Both the position numbers and the translations under genes were made by a program. From Zygnema cylindricum (lineage: Eukaryota; Streptophyta; Zygnematophyceae; Zygnematales; Zygnemataceae), in NCBI GenBank assembly GCA_037447655.1, contig JBBHKE010002887.1, forward strand, positions 372,001 to 436,000: 64,000 nt of DNA. Direction: 5' to 3'. Under the pieces are notes generated by a model. The model worked only from the letters and a program-made list of their open reading frames with translations, made no database searches and had not been told where the DNA came from. Of this stretch, positions 28,676 through 39,900 are shown one piece after another. Within the stretch, counting starts at the first letter, position 1. Each line of letters begins with the position of its first letter.

Positions 28676-29530
28676 TGTTACTCAAATTTCTTGTTTTCTT
28701 GACCTCCACCATCTTTCCTTTTCCTTTGATCACCAACTCCACGTGCCACATTCCAAGCATCTCGTTTGGTGTCAATCTTTGTCCTCTTTGCTGGTAACTC
28801 AACTGATAAAGGTCTCGGACATTTTTGCCAACCATGTCCAACCTTTCTACAATTGTTGCATGAGAAAGGGATCTGTCTATTGGCTCCATGATCTTGCGGA
28901 TTCAGCTCTGCCACTCCTTTCCCTTTCATTGCTCGTGATATGGCAGCATTCAATTCAACGTTGGTGACAAAATGAGTGTTGGATCTAGAAAATACTTCCT
29001 CTTTACGAACTTTCCCTGTCATGGTCCTTTTCGGGTTTCGCGATCTGTAAAGTGGTCATGGTATTTCTGAGCAATGGTAGCAAGATCAAAAGCAATGATA
29101 CGAAGGACATTGAGAGCTTTCTGTGCTATCCAATTTTCTACATTTCAGGTCGTTTTCATGTCAAGGGATTTCGACAACGCGTGTTCAAACTTAGCAATTA
29201 TCAACGGATTTTTAATATCTTTTTAAGTTCGAACACAAAAGTTAGCAAGGCGGTTGTACATAGTGAGAGGAATTTCATCAGGCCTCCGTTTAAATTCATG
29301 ATACTCTCTCATGGAAGCCTCATTTCGCTCTGTATAGTGAGTCTCCCATATACCCCGTAATGTGGTACAAGGTTGGGAATTCGCCTCCATCCTCGTAGCT
29401 GCAATAGCGCCATACTCTGATCTCTTCATCTGGGAGTAAGCTAATGTCTCATCACGTAACTTATCATCAAACGTGTACGTGGCCGAATTAGGGTGACGGA
29501 TGGTTGCCTTTAGATCATCCACCGCAGTAA
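28676..29530 (-). pseudogene. Ty3/gypsy gag relic (third copy of the methyltransferase-gypsy family)
   Basis: From 29522 downward: YGAIAATRMEANSQPCTTLRG, HYTERNEASMREYHEFKRRP and EIPLTMYNRLANFCVR. They align with the gag at 33870-34150 (AATRMVAKSYPL, REFTEFRCLKNETPQTL). At 29022-28678 MTGKVRKEEVFS and ISRAMKGKGVAEL precede a zinc knuckle CNNCRKVGHGWQKC. Frameshifts lie between the blocks. No protease or methyltransferase follows, because the relic is cut at about 28675. Confidence 0.75.
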
Positions 29531-29905
29531 CATGGGCTTGGTCCTATGTCGAATCCAAAATCTTGATAGGAGGAGCACTCAAGCCGATCTTCCGCTCGAT
29601 ATAATATGACAGGGCCCCTCCTTACAATCGATTTACCATCATTGTAAAAAAATCCGCTCTAGGTCGCCAGAAACAACACCTCTTTGGTAATTATTACCTT
29701 CACTGACATAAAATGACTCCCTTTCGAGTTTTAACAATGAAAAAGAAATTTCCAATGCATCCCTTGAAAAAAACCTCGAGTTATCTCGCATCCGGAAGCT
29801 GTCCTCAACGGCAATCGAAATCCTTTGTTTTCCGAAGTAGTGATACCAAAGATAGAAAAAATATGGTTCCTCAAAGACGACACACTCTGTTTTCGGTGAA
29901 AGAGG
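29531..29905. other. Unassigned stretch left of the family C element
   Basis: It may be upstream gag or leader of the same minus-strand gypsy relic, but I could not align it. AGAGG (29901-29905) is the probable target duplication of the family C element, with GGAGG at 52171-52175. Confidence 0.45.
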
Positions 29906-30069
29906 TGTTGATATTTATGTATTTTCTAGGTCTGTTTTAGGATAGAAAAGTAGCAAAGGCAACCTCCTTCACCAAACCCCCACACTTGTTGTAGTCACTG
30001 AAGGCTGGAGAGGGAGCTAGAGCCATGGCTACCTAAGCTCTCCAGAGAGACAAGAATAGATAATAGGTA
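29906..30069 (+). repeat. Family C 5' LTR, first part (split by the gypsy element)
   Basis: TGTTGATATTTATGTATTTTCTAGG and onward match 50873-51036 closely, ending at AATAGGTA. The LTR resumes at 47871 with TGTATGTTTACTAAAATGG. Confidence 0.88.
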
Positions 30070-31590
30070 TGTCAAGCTCGAGTGCTTTTCAGGCACACTT
30101 CTATATTACCGAGGATTTCCGTACCCTTCCGACCCGTACTATTCTCAGGTTTCGGAGAAGCCCGCACAACCTGCCGGAAGGATTGAAGTATTTCCTCTAT
30201 TGAAACAAAACGCACTTTGTTTCGTGCTATAACGGAGGCTGGACGACAAAGTTCTACCGTGTGAAAGATCGCAGTTCCGTCACATAGTACTAACTTCCAC
30301 CAGCCCTAGTGGAGGGTACATGTGTGGATTGCCACGTAGACTTCCGGATTGTAATCTAGATTTTGCTGTTAGCTATCTGTAGCAATTCAGTTCAGATTCA
30401 ACTGACCAGTGGTTAATTAATTACATTAAGTCAAAGCTTGGCACATCCGTGTCTTGTTAGTACTTTGTCTTAAAAACTGTGGAGAAATAATTAACTTCCT
30501 GCCGCGGATCTAGCCGTGGTCAGAGGTCCAACTTTTTGCCCCAGAGTAGTACACATTATTTTGTCTTATGTCAGTTCGATTGCCGTTGCTGGTCGCTCAT
30601 TGGCTAATAGCGTAGGTTTGGCTTTTGGACCTGATTTTGGACAAACTTTGATGTATAAGGCGCTTGGGGCCGAAGAGAGACAGGTTGCGTTGAGAATCTT
30701 TGGGTTGTTTGACTTTATTGCCATCTCTGTTTTTGGGATTTGTCCATTTTGGGAATCATAGTTCGGGCTGGTGGTTGGCCACTACCGTCCTTTGGGTGAT
30801 TTGATTTGGAGTCGCTGCTTGAAACTGAGAAGAGTCTAGTCGGTTCTTAGCCGCGGACACCGAGGGTTGAATGAGTACCATACCCATTTACACTGCCATC
30901 AAGAGAGGTTTCGCCTTTCTCCCTTTGTTATCGTAAATTGCCGGTGTATGTTAAGCTTGCTTCGCCATCTTTTATATCTTCAATCTTATATTTCATTTCT
31001 AGTGGTCAAGGTGATATTGTTAAATCTGAAACAGCCATTCCTAGTTTCTTTTTATATGTCCACGTGGTAGTGCATTTGTGATTCACTTTTAGTCCCTTTT
31101 GCTTTGGTGGGGACTTCCCGGGTAAAACTGCAATTTCCTGCATCGAAACATGTGGGTTTTGAGGGATCAAATGCTATAGGACTTCCTGTGGAATAAGCAT
31201 AGTACTGAAAAGCAACCTGTCTCCTCTCGGATTAGAGGGATAGGAGCTGGAGCTTTTTGACTTAGAAGCTCTCTTGGCGAAAGCGAGTATTGTTTTCTGT
31301 CGTTAATTCCTCTTTCGAGGACCTTCGTCATCATGGGGGGAGGATGAAGCTCAAGATAAGAAGTCTCTCTGGTGTGGGGCCAGAAGAACGGCGAATCGAG
31401 AAGCGGTGGTATCAGAAGAACAGTCACAGGTTCGCGAAGAATCCGTCCCCTTTTCCTCGCCTGCCAACATAGAGCGGTTTCTCCAGGGATGATGCCTGAG
31501 CATGTAGGGTGAAACTCCTCCAAAACCACCTGCAAACCACAAACTTCGCCCCCATCTCCTCCTAGCCTCACTCCTGAACATTTTCCCTCC
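30070..31590 (+). other. Leader/5' LTR region of the gypsy element
   Basis: About 1.5 kb precede recognisable gag. GAAACAAAACGCACTTTGTTTC (about 30206-30227) is an inverted repeat of the type seen in the copia LTRs. GATTGCCACGTAGACTTCC is near 30330. No clear primer site was found. An 81-codon frame at 30516-30761 is not convincing as a gene. This stretch presumably holds the 5' LTR, but its end is not defined. Confidence 0.5.
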
Positions 31591-34500
31591 TTGGCGAGGC
31601 CTCCAGAACCCTTTGCCGAGGAAAAAAAAAGAGTCCAGAGCTCAGGCTCAAGAAATAAAACCGAGTGTTACCCGCGGCCAGGCCCAAAGGCAAGCTCAGC
31701 GGAGCCCCTTTTGGTCCCCTTCCGGAGGTCGGGCTTCACACCAGATCAAAAAGTTCCCAGGGCCGAAATTCAGATTGACCCTGCAGTTTTGAGGACGGAT
31801 CCCAGCTGCCCTGGTCGAAAGGAACTCCTTGCTCTTCATGATCTTCATGAACTGAAGGTCAAGCAAGGAGTTGGTGCAAAAGAGTGTCTCGGTCGGATCG
31901 GCCTCGGGTGGGTTAAACCAGTGGGAGGGGTAGTGGAGATTCTAAGTAGCTCTTCAGAGAGTGGTTCCTCCAGTCCTTGGCGGAACAGCCCAGGGAGGGC
32001 TCCTCCTTCTCGCCCTCCTCCATCTTCTTCCCAAGACACTGCAGCAAGGCGACCGTCCCCGGGGCGCCCAGCTTCGAGGTCTCGTAGGAGAGCAGGTGGC
32101 AGCGATAGCGAGGTTCCACAGCCGAAGGGGGAAGAAGTTTGACCACAAGGATAGCAAGGGTAGATTTGCACCTATTCCCAAGGAAGAACCTTCCCCAACG
32201 CCAGTGCCAGTCTCCACCGAGAGATCTACCCCTTCCGACACCCGGGTCCGCCCTGATGGAGGGTTTCTGGCGGCCCGAAACCCACTAACCCCCGAGGTTC
32301 CGGAAAACCGAACCTAGAAGGTTTGTCCGAGGGATTGTTTCGAGCCAGGCCTACAGTCCAAAAATTCTAAGAGCAGGGATAGCTGATCTGACCGGAGTTA
32401 GTGGAAAGGGCGAAGGAACTAGTGGAAATTTTAAAATCTCAGGCCTCGGCTACGGCGAAGATTGGACCCGTTACAGTAGATTGGGAAGCGTTGGAGGAAG
32501 AACAGAGAAAGTTGTGGGGGCAGGAATTGAATCTCATCATCCGGGAAGCTAGCAGAGGTCCACTGGGAATCCTCAGTGGGCGGATCCCTCTCAACACCAG
32601 TAGCGGAAACCCCCGCCCGGAGCTTCCATTCAGGCTCCTCCTTCGGAGATTGAGTCATGAACCTCCTCTTCAGCGGGAAGAGGGGGCAGACACAAGACCT
32701 AATATTGGGGGTTTGGGTGCAGATTTACCTTCTGAAGTCAAAGCGGCTCCGCGGGAAGAGCCTACTTTTGTTTCGGTCGGAGGTTTCTGAAGCTGTGAGG
32801 CCTTAGTGGAGTTACGACCGGACGAAAGAATTCACATCCCCTTGAGACCGTCTACACCCTCCTTCTCCTCCACCCAGACTGTCCCCTGATCCTCCTCCTT
32901 TCCCTCCTCTCATCCTCCTACTTCCCACTCCAAGGCTCCGGCAGCAGATCCCCGTGACAATCCCATCTCCTCTCCATCTTCTTCCGTTTCTCTTACTGAG
33001 GCCGACCGTGGGTCCCCAGGTCCACTGAATTTACCCTATAAGTACGACGTATACTCCCCTCCTCACCGGCGTTCCCCATCCTCTAGTTTTGGAACTCCTC
33101 CCCTTGAAACTTCCAGAAGAAGGTCTAGGAAACCGACCCCGTTCAGGAGACAAACACCTTCTCCCCAGAACCGGCCTTCATCCCCAATATCTCTACCCCA
33201 AGATTCCCCTGCAAACCGACCTCGGCTTCACATCCCGTCCACGGAAACAGTTCTCCGGGACGAGCGATACTCTAGTGGATATAGGGGGGTTGGTATAGGG
33301 GAGTGGGCCCCTTCTACTTCAGTCGGACAGACAGATCCACCGACGTGGATCTCCTCTGCACCAAAAGTATCATCGAAAATACCCTTCCTCCTAACAACCT
33401 TTCTAAGCGTTGGTACTGTCCTCTGCTGGAGGAGATTCCACACCTCTCAGGGCAACACCTCCCTACCGGAGGAGAGTCGGATCCATTCCCGAGGAAGAGG
33501 ACCTAGGAGCAACTTCGCCAGCTCAGATTTGTCAGTCCCACCGGACCTTCCTTGTCTCAGTTCACACATTCGGTCAGCGGAGGAAAAGGAAATGGGGGAC
33601 ATCGAATCTTTACAGGAGATAGCTCCGGAATAGCTTTCTCTGATTTCGAATTGTTGTGGAAATCCTTCACCCAATCTGAAATTAACAAGTAGCAGGGGAG
33701 GAGCTATTCCTGACGACTTCGAAACAACTCCTCTTTCCTAGGATGGTCAACTACCTCTCTGGAGGGGCGTTGGCAGATTATAAGGAGCGTCAACCTCTCT
33801 TGATGGCTCCAAGCATAAAAATCTCAGGATCGCGCCCTGGATGCAGAAGTTTTACGAGCGGAGGCAGATTTGGCTGCCGCAACAGTGACCCCTGTAACAG
33901 CTACCTTCACCGATGATATGAAGTTGCACGCCCCAAGGGAGGTCTATGTTAACCAGCAGCAAGCAATTCAGGCAGCTCTGGCTGCAACTCGTATGGTGGC
34001 GAAATCCTACCCCTTGCACCACTCTTCTAAAACATCTGGAGACGTCTCTACACCGAGAGGAACGAATCAGCCATCAAGGGAATTCACGGAATTCCGGTGT
34101 TTAAAGAATGAGACGCCTCAGACACTCTTTAACCCGCCACTCTAGTCTTTGTCAGAAGACTAAACTGTCTACCATTGACCTTCCCGCAATGGCGACCAAG
34201 TATTTCATTGCTGTCCGTAATTCCTTCGGACCAACAGGGCAGACTGCCTTGGATAACTGGATCGCAGGACAGGCCATCCAGGACATAAATCCCTCGCCAA
34301 GGACATATCCCTGGTGGCCATGAAGTTATACGACCACTTCGTTCACAGTGAGGCGAGAGAAAAAGCCATGACCGGCAAGGCAAGAGCGAATTTTGCAGGA
34401 TTCACCGGGGAAACTTCCTTAAGTAAGGAAGAACAAGCGGAACTCCAAGCTTTGCGGAAGCTTAAAGGAAAGCAAGTTGTGGACAGCGGGCTAGAACATG

Positions 34501-34620
34501 CAATGGGGGCTGACGATCGTGTGATTCTCTACAATTGCCTAAATTGTCAACAACTTGGACATGGATGCAAACGCTGCATCAGGAAACTTAAACCGGAGCT
34601 AGCCCTCAAGTTGAAAGAAT
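31591..34620 (+). pseudogene. gypsy gag, Pro/Ser-rich, with zinc knuckle, broken
   Basis: The N-terminal two thirds read as low-complexity Pro/Ser/Arg-rich protein (for example 31930-32110, SSSSESGSSSPWRNSPGR), with frame changes about every 200-500 bp. The recognisable gag part begins near 33870 with ATVTPVTATFTDDMKLHAP and AATRMVAKSYPL, related to the minus-strand relic at 28676-29530. A zinc knuckle CLNCQQLGHGCKRC is at about 34535-34577, preceded by EHAMGADDRVILYN. It stops at 34622 after LALKLKE. Confidence 0.72.
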
Positions 34621-34900
34621 AGGAGGTAGAGCGTTCAGAAAGGGGCCAGAAGCAGCATGAAGAAACGGCTCAAAGGCAGGGGGGGGGGAGAGAACACCGG
34701 TCATAAAGAACAATTACCGACCCATTCCCCGGAGCGAAACTTCGAAAATGTCCCAGTTCCCAACTGCGGCAAATCAAACAACCAAGTTTGACGATGCTCG
34801 AATCTCCAACGAGATTCGAAGCAAATATACCACTGAGGGTCACAAATGCAAAGCTTGTGGTTTTATGGGGCACAAGGAGGACAATGTTTCCATAAGAACG
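34621..34900 (+). pseudogene. gypsy gag-protease linker with a second knuckle-like motif
   Basis: In one frame the sequence reads TKFDDARISNEIRSKYTTEG, then HKCKACGFMGHKEDN, a CX2CX4H motif. The minus-strand copy at 61362-61652 has the same block, KFDDARVSNDLRGKYTLEG and CASCGFMGQ, confirming the frame. The fourth ligand is not clear in either copy. A frame change follows into the protease frame from 34846. Confidence 0.65.
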
Positions 34901-36310
34901 GGATCCCTAAGGAAATGATGCAATTTCGCTTATTCACGGGAGGAGGAGAGACTGCTGTTAACCCTCTTCCCCTACAACTCCTTTATCCTTGGGAGCGCCC
35001 AGTGCTGCCTACACCTGTGACGCTAGAACCATCAACGACTGCTCACGCAAGACTTGCACCAGATATAATAATCCACAAGCAGAGTCAGCAGATGGATGAC
35101 ATGGCTGCAGAATTGGCTGCACTTTGTTTGGGGTCGACTTACCGGGCCTGCTCCTCTTACGGCAGCGCAACGACTCCAAAGAAGAAGCAAGAGTTACTAC
35201 AAAAGCTAGCGGAGCTTGAGCTTCAAAGCACATCGGGTGTTAATGACGATGATTTGATGGGCTGGGATTTGGAACCCCCAAATGCCCACCATGCAAACAG
35301 TTTCCTGCACGGAGCATGGAACGTTGGAGTGGGAGATGGTCGTAGACAACTCCGCTCCTCAACCTTGGATCAACGAAGAGACAGACGGAAAATGGGCCAA
35401 AAGGACCACAACCGGAAGGCCACCGGGCCTTTGTCTTTCACGCCCAGGGCAGTCATTCTGAACAGTGACATAGGCCTTGGAATCAAGCCCACTCAACCCC
35501 CTCCTCGTCCTCCTCAACCTAAATTGCCCCCCGGTTTCGAAAATTACAAGAAAGAGAAACTGCAGCAGGAAACAAAATCACTGGAAAAGGACAACCAAAG
35601 TACAGAGGATTGGTTTGAGCGGTTTATGGCCGAACGCCCGGACGAAGATGCACCAAAAACTCCACCCATACCCGATTCCGGTTCTGAAACTGATGGCAAC
35701 GAAGAGATAGAACCGGATCAGGAACAAAATTCGACATCCTCACCAAAAGCTCCGCTGTATTCCTCCAAGCTTGCTGTTATGCTGGTCTGGCATTTGATGC
35801 CTTATGCCTTGACCCATGTCAAGACCCTTGCTTCCTCCCATAATCTGCCAGAAGAGATCCTCATTCAGGCCCTGGGAGAAGAGATCCATTGTGGAAAAAA
35901 CAAGGTCGACAGGGTGACACCACCCACGGCAGTATACTTGTCTTCAGATCCTAAGACCCCTATGGCGGATAGGGACTACAAAACTTTGTCCGTGGCACTC
36001 ATTCTAAACCGGACCGAGAATTTCAAACTGAACGGGTACGGCGGGAATCAGGACGCTGTGGTTGATACCGGAGCACTTCCCAACCTCATCACTACTTCTG
36101 CATTGCAGAAAATGCCGAAAGAACTCAGACCCCGAATCTGCCCGTGTAACATCTGCTTGAGCACAGTCAGCAGCGGCAATCAGCCAGTCCATGGGATCAT
36201 CAAAGCTATAGACATTGAATTCTCAGATGATGCGAGACAGAAGGTGAAAATTGGACTTTCTTTCTTAGTGGTAGAAGGGAATCAGTTTGAAATTCTGTTG
36301 GGAATGGCAA
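34846..36310 (+). pseudogene. gypsy gag C-terminus and aspartic protease
   Basis: A long frame (about 490 residues) of Pro/Gln/Glu-rich sequence runs into a retropepsin. The block MDDMAAELAALCLGS is followed by a coiled-coil-like KKKQELLQKLAELELQS, then DWFERFMAERPDEDAPK. The protease shows AVVDTGALPNLITTSAL (DTGA active site, about 36056) and EILLGMATW (about 36290), equivalent to the ILGMDWL flap-end motif of Ty3/gypsy proteases. It is cut after MATW by the family A copia; the stop at 36327 comes from the inserted LTR. Confidence 0.85.
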
Positions 36311-36315
36311 CTTGG

Positions 36316-37367
36316 TGTAGAAATTAATGGTTTTAAGTATTTTCTAGGTCTAAATAGAAAGAAAGAAGCCGAGGCAGTCTACCTCTAACTTCTCTCTCCA
36401 ACTCTCAAATTTGTCGCAGTCACTGAGAAATTGGAGAGGAAGCTAGAGCCATGGCTACCTAGGCTATCCTGAGGTTTATGAGAAATTTATGTTAGTTCGG
36501 GTTTATTTATTTAAAAGGTATGTGCCGGCGGCAGGAATTGATCCTTGTACCTACCGGCCGGCAGACAGGAAATAGCCGGTAGCCTTAGCCGTTAAGTCTA
36601 CAAGTCATGATACGTAGTATATAGTTTGATAGTTATATAAATATTTATACGTACGATTATTCATTTAACTATAATAGATTACGGGATACATAGATCCGGT
36701 AATATATAAAGTACGGATTACGGTACGGACTATAAATCAATACCGCGCATTTGTTTCGTAAATGAAACAAATCCGCACATGTATTTATTACGGCTACGAT
36801 TAAATTAGATTCTAAATCGGACGGCCGCAATTAGCGCCGAAGATCGCGGAGGAAGTTTTCGGCGGTTTGTGGCCATCGCCACATCAGATGACGCGTGGCG
36901 AAATTTCGTTGGATCGTGGAATCCCCGGAGATTATGGCATCGAATCCGGATATGACATGTGTCGACATTTAGGCCTTGTCGTACAATGTCCATACCTAAA
37001 GTACACCGGCAGCTGTACTTTTGCGTACGGAACTCAATTCTGATTGGGTTCCGTACATCAGAAGAAAAATGTGTGAGTGAGATAGGACTTAGAAAAATTA
37101 GGAGATACGACCCTCTCTCCCCAGAGAGCTTCTGTACAAAAGGGTCAACTTTGACCCTCCATAACTTACTACTCAGGGGAGCAAATTCAGAGATTCTTTT
37201 TGCTATCGACTCAAGGGAGTCTTATCTTTATAGGGGTGAAGGTGGTCAAAGTTTTTGTTTGCCAGGGTGGCAGTTATTTTTGCTTAAACACAAAGGGGTC
37301 TTGATTATCCTAGAGGCTTCTTGGAAGCTGTCCACTCTGAGGACTTATGGAGGGTCTCAGAGTTTTA
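36316..37367 (+). repeat. 5' LTR of copia A copy 2
   Basis: It starts TGTAGAAATTAATGG. The last bases are CAGAGTTTTA, where the 3' LTR has CAGAGTTTCA, so the terminal CA has become TA. It carries the antisense tRNA-like module and promoter motifs. Confidence 0.93.
36522..36601 (-). other. Antisense tRNA-like module in copia A copy 2, 5' LTR
   Basis: On the minus strand AAGGATCAATTCCTGCC (T-arm-like) is enclosed by TGCCGGC/GCCGGCA. TTAACGGCTAAGGCTACC occupies the box A side. The counterpart in the 3' LTR is 41938-42018. Confidence 0.58.
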
Positions 37368-37381
37368 GGTTATGGGCCCAC
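37368..37381 (+). other. Half-tRNA primer-binding site of copia A (perfect)
   Basis: GGTTATGGGCCCAC directly follows the LTR. It is the exact reverse complement of GTGGGCCCATAACC, the anticodon stem-loop of plant initiator tRNA-Met. The ATG at 37372-37374 is the apparent gag start. Drosophila copia and yeast Ty5 are known to prime from the same internal region of initiator tRNA-Met. Confidence 0.85.
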
Positions 37382-38490
37382 CCTCTATGGTACCAATCTC
37401 TAATGGATCTGGCTTCATATACTGGGAAAGTATGATGATAGGAGCTCTATGCGAAAAAAGGTTTTGGGGGATAGTGAGTGGACGATTGGGGCGTCCCAAC
37501 AAGTCTTAGAATTCCTCCAGGGTTTAAAGGAAGCAGATTCACCAGGAAAGAGGATTCACCTTCAACGGAGGAAACAAAGGAAGGAGAGGTGGTGGACAAA
37601 GGAAAGGAGAAGGAGGCGACCACACCAATAGCAACTGGTTTAGCATTCATGTCACCTATTCCGAGGAACGAGGAGAATGATACTGAAACCTGGGACTTCA
37701 ACAATATGGCGGCAAAGCACTTCATCCTACTCCATCTCACTCAAGGACTTGCATGTCCTCATTTGCAGGTAGAGAGGGCATCCGATCTTTGGATGGCTCT
37801 CATAGAGATGTACCAAAGTGGTACGATTCAGCAACAACAGTTGGCTGATCAGAAAGTTAAGGAGTATGTATACAAAGGGGGAAATAAGTTGGATTTTTGC
37901 AATGAGCTTGCTACACTCTTCATGGAGCTAGAGAGTGCGGGAAAAGTTTTTAGTGAAAAAGAAAAGGTTAACTGTTTACTAATGAGAGTTACCTGATGAG
38001 TTCGAGAACATAGTCAACCGTGTGCAGGACTTGCCGGACTCAAAGGTGGATATGGAACTCAGTGGTAGGGATGATTCTCGTTCGAGAGAATACGATTGAG
38101 ATCGAAGGGGAGGAAAGAGTGGCCAAGCCTTGGCAACAACGACCGATTGGAGGAACAAGGATTCCCGGAAACCAGTCGGAAACTATGGGGGTAGGGAGCA
38201 GAAAAAACAGGTTGACGAGTTCGAACCAAGGGCTCCCCAAAGGTTTATGTCATTTTTGTAAGAAACCGGGGCACTATATGGCAGAGTGCACTAACCTAAC
38301 CGAGCTTCGGTTAAAGGAGGGGCAGACCGTGGTACCCCGAGAGGAAAGAAAAAGGCCCTTGTCACACAGGTACTTGAGGCGGAATCCGAGGACGAGGACG
38401 ATGAGCTCTTTTTGGATGAGGAGTTGGAGGCGAAAACTGAGGTTGAAATTCCACGAAGGCAGAAATGTGCTTACGGTGGATTTAAGGTGA
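37372..38490 (+). pseudogene. copia A copy 2 gag, broken
   Basis: Starts MGPPSMVPISNGSGFIYWES, then GALCEKRFWGIVSGR, and is shifted near 37470. The frame 37478-37996 holds IPPGFKGSRFTRKEDSPS, NMAAKHFILLHLTQGLACP and MALIEMYQSGTIQQQQLADQ, with a shift near 37990. VVGMILVRENTIEI and the zinc knuckle CHFCKKPGHYMAEC (about 38253-38294) follow. Gag residues conserved with families B and C are easy to align. Confidence 0.85.
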
Positions 38491-39110
38491 AGCAGGTTGG
38501 TATTATAGATTCAGGTGCCTCAATGCATATGTGTAAGGATAGGCACTTGTTCACTAAGATAAGAAAGATTCCCACCGTAGAGATAGAGTACGGGGATGGG
38601 AGGATAGTCACCACTACTCTTGTAGGATCGGTAGATCTAAAAGTGTTAGTAAGGAAAGACATCCATATTAACATTCTCCGACATATTGTTTTATCCCGGA
38701 ACTGTACAAAAAACCTTATCTCTACATCTGTATTAGATGATAAGGGTTTTTTTACTAGCACTAGGGAAGGAGTCTTTACTGCTAGTTTTGAGGAGGATGT
38801 CTATTTCATGCTGAGAAAGGTAGCCATGGGATGTTTAGGCTGATCTTAACTAATGAAACGAAGAAACTTTATTATGCTGGTGTCATGATATTATGATGTG
38901 GCATAAGAGGCTTGGGCATGTGAATCTAGATAAGTTAAGAGAGATGAAAAAGATGGGAGTGGTGGAAGGGATTCAGTTCAGTGAGAGTGATGATATAAGT
39001 GATTGTAGTGGGTGTGCTCAAGGTAAAGCACACAGATTACCCTTCCCTAAAACAGCCACTACAAGGGAGAAAAACTCTAGATCTAGTACACACAGATATT
39101 TGGGGGACTG
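38412..39110 (+). pseudogene. copia A copy 2 protease and integrase zinc finger
   Basis: VEIPRRQKCAYGGFKVKQVG precedes IIDSGASMHMCKDRHLFTKI, with DSGAS intact at about 38506. TTTLVGSVDLKVLV and NLISTSVLDDKGFF follow. After frameshifts come MMWHKRLGHVNLDKLREMKK (38893) and CSGCAQGKAHRLPFPK. Confidence 0.87.
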
Positions 39111-39900
39111 GCTAGAGTGCCCTCACCGGGGGGGAAGAGATTTATGATGACTATAACTGATGATTGGTCTCGGTATTCCCGGGTATATTTTTTGAAAAAC
39201 AAGTCAGAGGCTGAGGACTGTTTTAGACAATATAAAGCATGGAGCGAAAAACTCCATGAAACTCCAATCAAGAGAGTAATGAGTGACAATGGTGGAGAGT
39301 ATACTTCTAACGAGTTTGAGGTTTTTCTGAGGGAAGATGGGGTCCAACACCAAAAGACAGTTCCAGAACAATCCGGAACAAAATGGGGTAGCTGAAAGGT
39401 TAAATAGAACACTAAGTGATAGTGCTAGAAAGTATGTTGTCGGATAAGAAGATAGGAAAAAGGTATTTGGGCAGAAGCAATGAACTGTGCTAATTACCTC
39501 AACAAATAGAGTGTTCTTACTTCAGCTATAAAAGATCAAACACCTTATGAGAGATGGACAGGCCGAAAACCAGACTTATCTCATATAAAGGTTTTCGGCA
39601 GTCAAGTATTCAGTCTAGATACTGATCGCGTCCAATTGGAAGCTAGATCCTAAGGAAAACCGGGATACTTATTAGGATATGAAGAAGATGTTAAAGGATA
39701 TAGAGTTTATGATCTAAAAAGGGAAGATATAATCTTAGTAAAGCATCTAGTAGTTATGGATGAAGGAAAATCTGTGGATCCTTCAAATATACAAAGTCAG
39801 TAAAAATCAGATTTGAGTCAGAAAATTCCGATGACTTTGAGCTTCCTAACCTATCCAGGTTTTAGAGAAGATGACACTCTTGCAGGAACAAATCAGACCG
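39111..39900 (+). pseudogene. copia A copy 2 integrase core, broken
   Basis: TITDDWSRYSRVYFLKNKSE, then MSDNGGEYTSNEFEVFLRED with the catalytic Asp. The Glu region (NGVAERLNRTLSD) is readable only by changing frame near 39370. AEAMNCANYL, LSHIKVFGSQVFSL and GYEEDVKGYRVYDL follow. This is the part deleted from copy 1. Confidence 0.83.

Noticed and set aside
28676-29530. A cellular zinc-knuckle protein gene on the minus strand
   Set aside because: Its blocks align with the gypsy gag at 33870-34620 and the frame is broken.
30516-30761. An 81-residue hydrophobic frame with a faint look of an ATP synthase c subunit (GLAFGPDFGQ)
   Set aside because: The resemblance is limited to a Gly-rich segment, the frame lies in the gypsy leader, and there is no supporting context.
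31591-33700. Many overlapping frames on both strands suggesting several genes
   Set aside because: GC-rich low-complexity sequence opens frames on both strands. Position between leader and a clear gag supports one broken gag region.
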